DNA of 64,000 nt from Nocardia araoensis NBRC 100135 (GTDB lineage Bacteria; Actinomycetota; Actinomycetes; Mycobacteriales; Mycobacteriaceae): the NCBI RefSeq assembly GCF_000308435.1, contig NZ_BAFR01000351.1:1-64000 (forward strand), in the 5' to 3' direction. Both the position numbers and the translations under genes were made by a program. The notes beneath the pieces are model-generated. The model had not been told where the DNA came from and did no database searches. It saw nothing but the letters and a program-made list of their open reading frames with translations. Shown one piece after another: positions 7,667 through 15,990 of the stretch. Position 1 is the stretch's first letter, and the number at the start of each line of letters is the position of its first letter.

Positions 7667-9190
7667 TTGAGCGATCTTTCTCGCCGTGACCTGCTCAGGA
7701 CGTCGGCGGCCGCCGGCGTCGGAGCAGTCGTTGTCTCGGGCCTCACGGCCGCAGACACGCCGGATATCGCGGACGCAAGCGCCGCGGGGAGCGTGGCCGC
7801 GGACCACCCGAGTGAAAGCCCTGGATGTCCGCCCGCGACCCTGACCGGCCACATCGTCCGCCCGGGTGACGCGTCGTACACGGATGCGCGACTCGGCTGG
7901 GATCAGCTCTTTTCTCACTATCCGCTGGTCATCGCCTTCGCGCAGGAAACCAAGGACGTGGTGAACGCGCTGACGTGGGCGCGGCAGCACAACATCGCGC
8001 TGCGGGTGCGCAGCGGCCGCCACGCCCTGGAAGGCTGGTCGAACGTCGACAACGGCATCGTCATCGACGTCAGCCGGCTGAAATCGGTCCAGATCGACCC
8101 CGGTGCTCGGATCGTGACGGTCGGCGCCGGGCTGAACCAGTTGGAAGCGGTGACCACGCTCGCGAAGCAGAACTTCGCGGTCACCACCGGAAGCGAGGGC
8201 AGCGTAAGCCTGTGCGGTGCGACGCTCGGCGGTGGCCTCGGACCCCTCAACCGCTGGCTCGGCATGGCTTGCGACAGTCTGGTGGCGGCCGAGGTCGTCG
8301 TCCCGTCGGGTGACGACTGCGCCAAGGTGATCAACGCGGATTCACAGCACCATTCGGACCTGCTCTGGGCGCTTCGCGGGGCGGGAAACGGCAACTTCGG
8401 GATCGTCACACAGCTCACCTACAAGGTGTATCCGCTAGAGCAACTCGCCTATGTGCAGGCGACATGGGATGGACTCGGGGACCTTTACGGGGTCTTCGAA
8501 GCATGGCAGCGTACGGTACCGTCCGCTGACAGCCGTCTGGGATCCGAGCTCGAGATCCACAAGTCCCAGATCCTGCTGTCCGCGTGGCTTGTGGAGGGGG
8601 CGGCGGCGCAGGCCGGAGAGATGCTGGCTCCGATCCTGTCGGTGGGCACGCCCGATGTCACCGTGCAGGTCGGTAACTGGGGCGACATCTTCGCCGGAGC
8701 CCAGGTCCCGCCGACGCAAGAGCCCGCGAACTGGAAGTTCTTCTCGCAGTTCGTCAAAGCGCCGTTCCCGAAGGAGGCCATCGACATCATCGGCGACTTC
8801 ATGCGAAACGCTCCCACGGAGGAGAGCAACTACTTCGTCGATGCCTTCGGCGGGGCGATCAAGAGCGAGCCCTCCGGCGGCACGGCGTTCGCGCATCGCG
8901 ACGCGCTCTTCTACGGCGAGATCGGCGCAGCCTGGGGGACTCGTTCACCACAACCAGGCGTCGGCGACCCGCTGACCTCGCAAGCCCAGGCCTGGACCGC
9001 TGAGTTCAGCCAGGCGCTGCGGCCCTACGTGGAAGGCGCCTACGTCAATGTGCCGAACGTCGGAATGCAAGAGTGGCAGACCGCCTACTGGGGGAGCCGG
9101 GGCTTCGAGCGGCTGCGCAGGATCAAGGCGGAGTACGACCCCCACAACGTCTTCCAATACGAACAGAGCATCCCGCCCGCGTCGCACTGA
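7667..9190 (+). CDS. Tat-exported FAD-linked oxidase (berberine-bridge-enzyme-like)
   Basis: A 507-residue oxidase of the FAD_binding_4/BBE family. The TTG start at 7667 follows GAGAGGA. A twin-arginine signal (SRRDLLRTSAAAGVGA) predicts folded export, giving a periplasmic or cell-surface enzyme. The histidine that links covalently to FAD is seen in VRSGRHALEGW. The second covalent residue of bicovalent members, a cysteine 11 residues before GGG, is absent: the segment reads GSEGSVSLCGATLGGGLG with Cys at a different position, so the flavin is probably attached through His only. The C-terminal BBE domain motif YDPHNVFQYEQSIPP is intact. Substrates of bacterial members are sugars, alcohols or secondary metabolites; none can be assigned. 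Confidence 0.88.
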   Translation: MSDLSRRDLLRTSAAAGVGAVVVSGLTAADTPDIADASAAGSVAADHPSESPGCPPATLTGHIVRPGDASYTDARLGWDQLFSHYPLVIAFAQETKDVVNALTWARQHNIALRVRSGRHALEGWSNVDNGIVIDVSRLKSVQIDPGARIVTVGAGLNQLEAVTTLAKQNFAVTTGSEGSVSLCGATLGGGLGPLNRWLGMACDSLVAAEVVVPSGDDCAKVINADSQHHSDLLWALRGAGNGNFGIVTQLTYKVYPLEQLAYVQATWDGLGDLYGVFEAWQRTVPSADSRLGSELEIHKSQILLSAWLVEGAAAQAGEMLAPILSVGTPDVTVQVGNWGDIFAGAQVPPTQEPANWKFFSQFVKAPFPKEAIDIIGDFMRNAPTEESNYFVDAFGGAIKSEPSGGTAFAHRDALFYGEIGAAWGTRSPQPGVGDPLTSQAQAWTAEFSQALRPYVEGAYVNVPNVGMQEWQTAYWGSRGFERLRRIKAEYDPHNVFQYEQSIPPASH

Positions 9191-9352
9191 TGGACAGGTC
9201 GCCGCTGCTCCCGAACCCCGGCCGGCCGTCGGCGGCCCGGAGGTCTCCGGCACGTCATCGCGAGCCTCCGGCTCCCTGCCGAACGTCGACAAGTCGCCGC
9301 GCGATCGAGTCGCCATGTTCCAGTTGCCGCGAAGGTGAGCAGTCGGAGAGTT

Positions 9353-9905
9353 TTACTGAGATCCGATTGTGACGGTGGCGCTCTTGGTACCTGGGGATTG
9401 CGACCACCAGTAGTAGTATGTATTACCGCTGGTGACATTGATCGTCCCGGAGCCGTAAGCATCGAACGTTCCAGAGGGCCGGGCAAGTAATCTGGCCCGA
9501 AACCTCGTACTTCTGTGAGCCTTCCGGCACCCCCTTCACGGAGACGGTGGACGCCGTATCCGGTATCGAGACGGTCTTTCCTGCGATCTTGGTCGTCAAC
9601 TGTGAGACGCACTGGTTCGAGTCGCCTCGGTACTGCAAATTGATCGTCGCCGGCTGATCGCCGTACCCGCCGTATGCGGTGGACGTCGGTGGGGCCGTCG
9701 TGGGCTGCTGGGGCGGCGGCGTGGACTTCGTACCGACATAGATGCCAATAATCGCCCCGACGGCGGTGATAACCGCCGCAATACCGGTGAGGATACCGGG
9801 GACTGACGTCCAAAAGCTTTGTTTCGGTTCCTTCGGCGCCGGAGTCATGTTTCCCATGTCGCCTCTTTCGGTGGAGACCACTGGTTGCTGTGCCATTGAT
9901 GACAT
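9353..9905 (-). pseudogene. Membrane-anchored secreted protein with a frameshift near its C-terminus
   Basis: The first frame starts near 9905 (ATG at 9905 or 9896). It gives a short cytoplasmic N-terminus, one membrane helix (TSVPGILTGIAAVITAVGAI), a Pro/Thr linker (TPPPQQPTTAPPTST) and a beta-rich extracellular domain through EVSGQITCP. That frame then ends in an unlikely basic tail. In the +1 frame from about 9478 the domain continues naturally as SGTFDAYGSGTINVTSGNTY and SPGTKSATVTIGSQ, ending with TAA at 9353-9355. One extra base at CCCGGCCC explains the break. Two Cys flank the domain and probably form a disulphide. Function unknown. Confidence 0.7.
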
Positions 9906-10359
9906 CTACCGGGGGAAGTCTGTCTCTTCCGCCTCGCTTCGGTACATCCCGATTTTCGGTGTCGTCGCTGTTCAAACAAACGATCAGGTGGTACTCGCTC
10001 ACGGTCACTGTTACCCCCGCAAATCGCGCATAAACCGTGGGGTTGTCAGCCCTCTGCCCGGTTACATCCATCACTCGAGGCGGACCGTGTCAGCGCGGCC
10101 TCGACGAGATCGCTCCCGTCCGCCGGGCTCCTCCCAGCCCGCTGCACCTGCAACCCGGGCTCCACTATGGGTGGTCGTATCGCCGGAACCGGCCCAGAAG
10201 CACTCGGCCCGACTACGTCGAGGCACGACCACGGCCGGGGGATCTCACCGCCGCCATGCTCTCTCGGCCGAACCGCGCCGCCGCCCTTTCTCACCTTGCC
10301 CTACCGCAACGGCGCGGTCGTGGGGGTGAACACCGAATCCATTGGGGCGCAGGTGATAG
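9906..10359. other. Intergenic stretch without a recognisable gene
   Basis: 454 bp between the frameshifted membrane protein and the response regulator. Open frames on both strands are Pro/Arg-rich shadows with no start signals or family motifs. The part next to 9905 is AT-richer and should contain that gene's promoter. Confidence 0.5.
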
Positions 10360-11022
10360 TCAGAAGTCCTGTGGTGCTATCAGGCCGGATTCGTATGCGA
10401 GGACGACGAGTTGGGCGCGGTCGCGGGCGTGGAGCTTGGTCATGGCTCGATTGATGTGGGTTTTGGCGGTCAGCGGGCTGATGACCATCCGGTCGGCGAT
10501 TTCGTCGTTGGACATGCCGTGCGCGACCAGGAGTACGGCCTCACGTTCACGGGTGGTCAGCTCCTTCAGCCCCGTGCGGGTGCCGGGGTTCGGTGGCTGG
10601 GAAACATAGCGGTTGATCAGGCGCCGCGTGATCGAGGGTGCGAGCAGCGCGTCACCGCGGGCGGCGACGCGCACCGAGTGCAGGAAGTCTTCCGGGCGGA
10701 TGTCTTTGACGAGGAATCCCGCCGCGCCGGCCCGTAGCGCGTCGAAGACGTATTCGTCCAAGCCGTAGTTGGTCAGGATGACTACGTGCACTCCGGCCAG
10801 AGTGGGGTCGGCGGCGATGCGCCGGGTTGCCTCGATGCCGTCGAGGACGGGCATCTGAACGTCGATGAGCGCCACATCGGGCAGGTGTTGTCCGGCCAGC
10901 GCCAGGGCCTCACTCCCGTCGGCGGCCTCGGCCACCACCTCGATATCGTTCTCGAGATCGAGCAGCGCACGGAACCCGCTGCGTATGAGCGGTTGATCGT
11001 CGGCCAGCAGGACACGAATCAT
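10360..11022 (-). CDS. NarL/FixJ-family response regulator
   Basis: A 220-residue two-component regulator. The receiver domain (about residues 1-120) has the acidic pair in VLLADDQ, the phospho-acceptor Asp in VALIDVQMPVLDG, the Thr/Ser switch in VVILTNYG and Lys in FLVKDIRPED. The C-terminal LuxR helix-turn-helix begins at LTTREREAVLLVAHGMSNDE. It overlaps the sensor kinase gene upstream by four bases (ATGA). Targets are unknown. The absence of a GAF-type kinase partner argues against it being DosR. Confidence 0.93.
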   Translation of the reverse strand: MIRVLLADDQPLIRSGFRALLDLENDIEVVAEAADGSEALALAGQHLPDVALIDVQMPVLDGIEATRRIAADPTLAGVHVVILTNYGLDEYVFDALRAGAAGFLVKDIRPEDFLHSVRVAARGDALLAPSITRRLINRYVSQPPNPGTRTGLKELTTREREAVLLVAHGMSNDEIADRMVISPLTAKTHINRAMTKLHARDRAQLVVLAYESGLIAPQDF

Positions 11023-12119
11023 GTCGGCTCCACAGGAAGTTCGGCCAGCACGGTGAAACCGCCCGCACTGCGCGGTGCCGCCCGCAGGCGACCGCCGAGG
11101 GCGGTGACGCGCTCGCGCATACCGAGCAGCCCGACCCCGTCCCCAGGCGCGGCGTGCGTCGTGGCCTTGCCGTCGTCATCGACTTCGATGATCAGGGCGT
11201 CGGGACGGTAGTCGATTCGGACCGATGCTGTCGCAGCGGAGGCGTGCCGGACGATGTTGGTCAGCGACTCCTGAACGATCCGGTAGACGGTTCGGTCCAC
11301 GGCCGCCGGCAAGTGTTGCCGCTGACCCTCGATCGTCAAGGTGGCGTCCACACCAGCTGTGCGGGCGCGGTCCACGAGTTCCTGGACGTGGTCTATTCCG
11401 TGTCTGGAGGCGGTGCCGTCCTCGCGCAGCGCCTCCAGGGTCGCTCGAAGTTCTCGGGCCGCTTCCCGTCCGGCGTCACGGATCGCCAGCAGCGCGTCCG
11501 GTACCTCTTCGCGTCGCTTGTGGGCCACGTGGACGGCGGCTTCGGACTGCACTTTGATGACCGAAATCTGGTGCGTGAGTGAGTCATGGAGTTCGCGTGC
11601 GATGTGCAGGCGCTCCTCGTCGGCGCGGAGGCGTGCGGTTTGCTCCCGGGTGCGTTCAGCCTCATCGGCTCGCCGCTCGGCTTGCCGCAGCGCTTCGCCT
11701 GCCGCGCCGGCGGCGATCAACCAGGCGATCTCGAGCGCGCCCCGGGCCCGCGCCAAGGCCGCGGCCGTATCGTGCAGGGAGGCCGATACCGCGAGCGGGA
11801 GGGCGGCGAGCATGGCCACCGACGCCACCACCGTAATCGTTCGATGCCCGGCCCGCACCGCGGCGTAGACCGCGAAGACGAACGCCACCGCGGGCACGTC
11901 GAATCCGATGGCTTGGTACCCCAGCGCGCACAGCCCGGTCACGAGCAGCACGGCGATCGGCATCCTCCGCCGCGCGGCCAAAGCCAAACCGCTACCTGTC
12001 GACAATGTGTAGGCCAGTGGAGTGAGATCGGTGGTGTGCTGTGCCGACAGGCCTGCGACGAGCACGACGGCCGCGACCCCGACGCTGATCGCCCAGTCTC
12101 CGATCCGCACGCTGCTCAT
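11019..12119 (-). CDS. Membrane sensor histidine kinase (HisKA_3 type)
   Basis: A 366-residue DesK/NarX-like kinase. Several membrane helices fill the first 140 residues. Then comes a coiled linker rich in EAERTREQTARLRADEERL, the phospho-acceptor His in HIARELHDSLTHQ, and an HATPase domain with N box QESLTNIVRHA and GVGLLGMRERV. There is no extracellular sensor domain, so the signal is probably a membrane or envelope property. It forms an operon with the response regulator gene downstream. Confidence 0.92.
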   Translation of the reverse strand: MSSVRIGDWAISVGVAAVVLVAGLSAQHTTDLTPLAYTLSTGSGLALAARRRMPIAVLLVTGLCALGYQAIGFDVPAVAFVFAVYAAVRAGHRTITVVASVAMLAALPLAVSASLHDTAAALARARGALEIAWLIAAGAAGEALRQAERRADEAERTREQTARLRADEERLHIARELHDSLTHQISVIKVQSEAAVHVAHKRREEVPDALLAIRDAGREAARELRATLEALREDGTASRHGIDHVQELVDRARTAGVDATLTIEGQRQHLPAAVDRTVYRIVQESLTNIVRHASAATASVRIDYRPDALIIEVDDDGKATTHAAPGDGVGLLGMRERVTALGGRLRAAPRSAGGFTVLAELPVEPT

Positions 12120-12335
12120 GCACGCAACCCTAGCCCGAGCTTCACACCGGCAACTCCTGCTCGCGGATGATCACCGAATACCGCGCCCGCGGTAGGTTCG
12201 CGGCCCGCTACGACATTCGCAGCAGTCGGCTACGGTCTCGGTGGCAGCACGAATTGTCCACGCCCGCAAGATGTTTTGCGCCGCGTGCGACAGAGATGAT
12301 GGAGCCGGTCCAGTCGGTTTGCGAAGGAGTACCCC

Positions 12336-12761
12336 ATGCCCATCCGTCATCTGCCTGCCGCGATAGCGGCCGCGCTGCTCGGAGGTCTCGCGATCGCCGC
12401 ACCGGCGGCCGCGACCGCATCGACCCAACCCCTCGCCGTCGCTACGGGTATGACTTCTGGGCGACTCGGGCCGACCCTGACCGCGTTGGTCGGACTGGCC
12501 GCCGTGGTGCTCGGCGGGCGCGCTCTGGCTCGTTCCGGTGAGCACCCCCGCGACGGCGGTCGGGGAGCCGTGGCGGCGCTGGTGTCGGGCCTGCTCAGCT
12601 CGGTCGTAGGTGGACTGTTCGCAGCCACCGCCGACGGCGGCCCCGGCACCGGTAACGGGATAGTCGGGTCCTGGGTGGCCATGGCGCTCGGGCTGGCCGC
12701 CATGGTCCTGGGCGGGCTCACCGTGGCCCGCTCCCGGCGGGAGCGGGCTGCTGGGCAGTAG
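12336..12761 (+). CDS. Small membrane protein, DUF6223-like
   Basis: 141 residues after a clear AAGGAG ribosome site. A cleavable-looking signal (IAAALLGGLAIAAPAAATAS) is followed by a hydrophobic hairpin that occurs twice: GPTLTALVGLAAVVLGGRALARS and VAMALGLAAMVLGGLTVARSRR share the LGG-ALARS ending. This resembles DUF6223 proteins of actinomycetes, recalled from memory. The role is unknown. It stands alone between the two-component system and an unrelated convergent gene. Confidence 0.75.
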   Translation: MPIRHLPAAIAAALLGGLAIAAPAAATASTQPLAVATGMTSGRLGPTLTALVGLAAVVLGGRALARSGEHPRDGGRGAVAALVSGLLSSVVGGLFAATADGGPGTGNGIVGSWVAMALGLAAMVLGGLTVARSRRERAAGQ

Positions 12762-12780
12762 GTCGCGTCTGCCCGATTGT

Positions 12781-13956
12781 TCACCCGATTCCGAATTCCG
12801 CTCTGAGCGCGGCGAACAGCGCGTCCACCTCGGGGCCGAAGACCAATCCGGTGGCGTACAGGGTCGTCATCGCGGCATCGAGAGCGTCGGGTTGGTTCGC
12901 GTCGATGATGGTGGGCAGCGCGAAGGACGGGCGGTGGATCGGGCCCAGATCGAAGGGGTTCGCCGCCGCACCGGTCGAGCCCAGGACCATCGTTGCTTCG
13001 ATGGTGCCGACGTGCTCGTCGTCCGGCGGGCCGAAATCCTCGTCGTGCAGCCGGTTCATGGCCCCTTCCGCGTCGTCGAACGGGGGCGGTAGCGGTCGGC
13101 CCTCCCGCAGCGCCGCCAAGGCGGGCCGCACCCACGGCCGGTCGGTGAGCCCGGCTTTCGTGCAGGCTTGGGCCGCCGACCAGCGGGCCAGTCGCCGCAA
13201 CTCGGGATCACCCATCGCGGCGACGGCCTCGGCGATCGCGCGGTCATGGCGTGCCAGCTCTTCCGCGCCCGGGCAATCTTCGAGCCGGGATATGGGGTCC
13301 CCACCCCAGCGCCGCCGCTGGAAAGCGGCCGCTTGCTCTTGCAGTTCGTCGATGTGCAGGCGATGAGAGCCTTTGTCGTCGACTACGACGACCCATTCCT
13401 CCGCGTCATCGACCGACGCGGTGACGTCGTGCAGCGGGACATTCTCGGGCACACCGTATCCGGGCATGTCCCACTGCACAGCTGGTAGCGGTTCACTGCC
13501 GTCGTCCGGCCAGAGCCGGATACGCCACACATCGCCGGGTTCGGTCGTCCCGGGCCAACCGTAGTCGACGAATCCGCGGCCGCTGATCTCGATCAGATAC
13601 TCGCCCTCGGGAACCGGGCAGTCGACCGCGCCGTCGGTCGGCGACGACAGGCACAGCGTGCCCTCCGGTCCGACTCGCAACCTCGTCTCACACACCTGCT
13701 GCCACTCGGCACGATCGCCGGGCGGCCGCTCATCCCACACCTGAATCGTCACCGGCATATGGAAGTTGTTCTGGTGCGGGCTCAACACCACCACCGCCAG
13801 CCCGTCGGAGGCGAACGGATGCGCCGCCAGCGCGCGGTCGAGGAGTTCGAGTTCCTCGACCGGACTGTCGACGCCGCCGTCGATGCGGAACTGCCCGTAG
13901 TCCATGAACAGATGCACCGTTTCCTCGCTGACCGGTTGCCGCGACCCACTGCTCAT
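12781..13956 (-). CDS. Hypothetical actinobacterial protein
   Basis: 391 residues with balanced composition and codon use typical of the neighbours, so it is probably real. The N-terminal half looks beta-rich (MDYGQFRIDGG, GEYLIEISGRGFVDYGWP, EPGDVWRIRLWPDD). The C-terminal half is helical with LARWSAAQACTKAGL and a final segment DALFAALRAEFGIG. There is no signal peptide or membrane segment. I do not recognise a characterised family. It reads away from the MarR/old yellow enzyme locus and ends 19 bp from the convergent DUF6223-like gene. Confidence 0.75.
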   Translation of the reverse strand: MSSGSRQPVSEETVHLFMDYGQFRIDGGVDSPVEELELLDRALAAHPFASDGLAVVVLSPHQNNFHMPVTIQVWDERPPGDRAEWQQVCETRLRVGPEGTLCLSSPTDGAVDCPVPEGEYLIEISGRGFVDYGWPGTTEPGDVWRIRLWPDDGSEPLPAVQWDMPGYGVPENVPLHDVTASVDDAEEWVVVVDDKGSHRLHIDELQEQAAAFQRRRWGGDPISRLEDCPGAEELARHDRAIAEAVAAMGDPELRRLARWSAAQACTKAGLTDRPWVRPALAALREGRPLPPPFDDAEGAMNRLHDEDFGPPDDEHVGTIEATMVLGSTGAAANPFDLGPIHRPSFALPTIIDANQPDALDAAMTTLYATGLVFGPEVDALFAALRAEFGIG

Positions 13957-14001
13957 CGCGTCATCCTGGCACGCGCGACCCGCCGCGGCCGAGGCGACGT
14001 C

Positions 14002-15129
14002 CTAACTCAGCGTCTTCAGTGCCGCCGCGTCGTACGGCTTCAGTTCATCGATCCGCCCCGCCAGGACCTTGGAGGCCCACTCCGGGTCCTGGAGCAGGGC
14101 GCGACCGACGGCGACCAGGTCGAACTCTTCGCGCTCCAGGCGATCGAGGAGGTTGTCGATGCTGCCGAGTTCGGCGCCCTGGCCCGTGAACGCACGGAGG
14201 AAGTCGCCGTCGAGGCCGACCGAGCCGACGGTGATGGTGGGCTTGCCGGTGAGCTTCTTGGTCCAGCCCGCCAGGTTCAGGTCCGAACCCTCGAACTCGG
14301 GTCGCCAGTAGCGCCGGGTGGAGGCGTGGAAGGCGTCTACGCCTGCCGCGGCGAGCGGAGCCAGGATCGCCTCGAGCTCCTGCGGGGTCTCGGCGAGCCG
14401 CGCGTCGTAGGCCTCCTGCTTCCACTGCGAGTAGCGGAAGATCACCGGGAAGTCGGGCGAGACGGCGGCACGAACCGCGGCCACGACCTCGGCGGCGAAC
14501 TTCGTACGGGCCACGGTGTCGCCGCCGTAGGCGTCGTTACGGCGGTTGGTCCGTTCCCACAGGAACTGGTCGAGGAGATAGCCGTGCGCGCCGTGCAGTT
14601 CGACACCATCGAAGCCGATGCGCTCGGCGTCCGCCGCGGCCTCGGCGAAGGCGCCGATGACGTCGTCGAGGTCACCCTGGGTCATCGCCTTACCGATGCC
14701 CTCGGTGCCGTCGACGCGAATACCGGAGGGGCCGACGGCGGGCGCGTCGGGGTAGGGCGCGTCGCCCTGGTTGCGGACCATGCCGATGTGCCACAGCTGC
14801 GGCATGATCGTGCCGCCTGCCGCGTGTACGTCCTCGGCGACCTTCGCCCACCCCGCCAACTGCTCTTCACCGTGGAACCGTGGCACACGATCACTCTGTC
14901 CGGCGGACTCGTGGCCGACGTAGGTGCCCTCGGTGATGATCAGGCCCACGCCGGCGGCGGCGCGGCGAGCGTAGTACGACCGCACATCGTCACCGGGAAC
15001 GCCGCCGGGGGAGAACATGCGCGTCATCGGCGCCATCACGATGCGGTTCGGGACGGCCAGGCCGTTCAGCGCGACGGGCCGGGACAGGATCTCGGCTGTG
15101 CGAGACGCGTCGGACGCGGTGACGATCAC
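14002..15129 (-). CDS. Old yellow enzyme family NADH:flavin oxidoreductase
   Basis: A 375-residue FMN-dependent ene-reductase (TIM barrel). Visible features are the N-terminal NRIVMAPMTRMFS, the substrate-binding HGAHGYLLDQFL (two histidines) and the FMN-phosphate segments around ITVGSVGL and VAVGRALLQDPEW. Such enzymes reduce activated C=C bonds or nitro groups using NAD(P)H. It is divergent from a MarR regulator across 108 bp with two copies of one palindrome, so MarR repression relieved by an electrophilic ligand is the likely control. Confidence 0.92.
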   Translation of the reverse strand: MIVTASDASRTAEILSRPVALNGLAVPNRIVMAPMTRMFSPGGVPGDDVRSYYARRAAAGVGLIITEGTYVGHESAGQSDRVPRFHGEEQLAGWAKVAEDVHAAGGTIMPQLWHIGMVRNQGDAPYPDAPAVGPSGIRVDGTEGIGKAMTQGDLDDVIGAFAEAAADAERIGFDGVELHGAHGYLLDQFLWERTNRRNDAYGGDTVARTKFAAEVVAAVRAAVSPDFPVIFRYSQWKQEAYDARLAETPQELEAILAPLAAAGVDAFHASTRRYWRPEFEGSDLNLAGWTKKLTGKPTITVGSVGLDGDFLRAFTGQGAELGSIDNLLDRLEREEFDLVAVGRALLQDPEWASKVLAGRIDELKPYDAAALKTLS

Positions 15130-15159
15130 TGGCTACTCCTCGTTGGTACTACTTCGATG

Positions 15160-15215
15160 CTTGAGAACTTCAAGCAATGACCCCACGCTAGGGGTAAATA
15201 TTTGAGATAGTCAAG
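15160..15215. promoter_or_regulatory. Twin MarR operators
   Basis: CTTGA-GAACT-TCAAG (15160-15174) and TTTGA-GATAG-TCAAG (15201-15215) share the pattern YTTGA-N5-TCAAG, with 41 bp between their left edges. The second overlaps a possible -35 TTGAGA (15202-15207) that pairs at 18 bp with TAGGCT (15226-15231). Start of transcription would then fall near 15238, the MarR ATG itself, suggesting a leaderless, autorepressed message. Confidence 0.75.
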
Positions 15216-15237
15216 TTTCTGCGGATAGGCTGGCTGC

Positions 15238-15672
15238 ATGGCAGAAGGTCCCCGCGTCGACACGGCCCAGCTGATGGAGCTGCTGTCGGTGTCGCTCGGC
15301 GTCTACTACGGCGACTTCACCGTCGCGGCGGCGAGTGAGAACCTGACAGCGAGCCAGGGCAAGGCGCTGACCGTGCTGCGCCGGGGGCCCGTCGCGATGC
15401 GCGCCCTGGCCGAGACCTTGGCCTGCGACGCCTCCAACGTGACCGGGATCATCAACCGGCTGGAGAAGCGTGGCCTGGTACGACGGGAGGCCAGCGAATC
15501 CGACCGGCGCGTCACCAATCTCGTCATCACGCCCGAGGGTGAACAGGTGACCGACACGATCCGGGCGAAGATGCGCGCCACCCAAGACGGCTTGAACAGG
15601 CTCGGTGACCAGGACCGAGACTGTCTGTACGCGCTGCTGGAACGAGTTTTCGTCGCCCCGCGAGTCAGCTGA
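15238..15672 (+). CDS. MarR-family transcriptional regulator
   Basis: 144 residues with a winged helix-turn-helix: MRALAETLACDASNVTGIIN (recognition helix) and RLEKRGLVRREASESDRRVTN (wing with the conserved D-R motif). It is divergent from the old yellow enzyme gene and probably represses it and itself through the two palindromes between them. The ligand is unknown. The short C-terminus after LLERVFVAPRVS is normal for the family. Confidence 0.92.
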   Translation: MAEGPRVDTAQLMELLSVSLGVYYGDFTVAAASENLTASQGKALTVLRRGPVAMRALAETLACDASNVTGIINRLEKRGLVRREASESDRRVTNLVITPEGEQVTDTIRAKMRATQDGLNRLGDQDRDCLYALLERVFVAPRVS

Positions 15673-15912
15673 GCGGACAAACCTACGTCGGTCGCAGGTC
15701 GATAGGCGTCCACGACTCCGGTCCCACCGCCCGCCCCGCCCAGCACACCACAGTGCGCGCCGACGAGCCACCGTGACGGGCGCAGCGGGTGGACACGATC
15801 TCGGCCGCACCGATGAATTCTGTGGGGACCCGCCGTCCATACCGCTGGAGACACCGACAGCGGTGGGCCTGAGCCGGGAGCGTCCCAGCGCGGGCAGAAA
15901 CACACGGAGGCA

Positions 15913-15990
15913 ATGATGAGCGTCGAGGACCTCACGCAACAGCAAACGACCCGGACAGTGATCCGGCCGGGTGAGCAGGGGGCGCAGTGA
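15913..15990 (+). CDS. 25-codon ORF coupled to a flavin monooxygenase
   Basis: A perfect GGAGG (15906-15910) precedes ATGATG. The frame (MMSVEDLTQQQTTRTVIRPG and five more residues) ends in TGA at 15988-15990, overlapping the GTG of the monooxygenase as GTGA. It is too short for a domain. It could be a leader peptide setting translation of the downstream gene, or the tail of a lost gene. The preceding 15673-15912 stretch holds no gene I can recognise. Confidence 0.4.
   Translation: MMSVEDLTQQQTTRTVIRPGEQGAQ

Noticed and set aside
10360-12119. The two-component system as the DosR/DosS pair of the dormancy island
   Set aside because: The kinase has simple membrane helices and no heme-GAF domains, and the regulator is an ordinary NarL type 45 kb away from the island.
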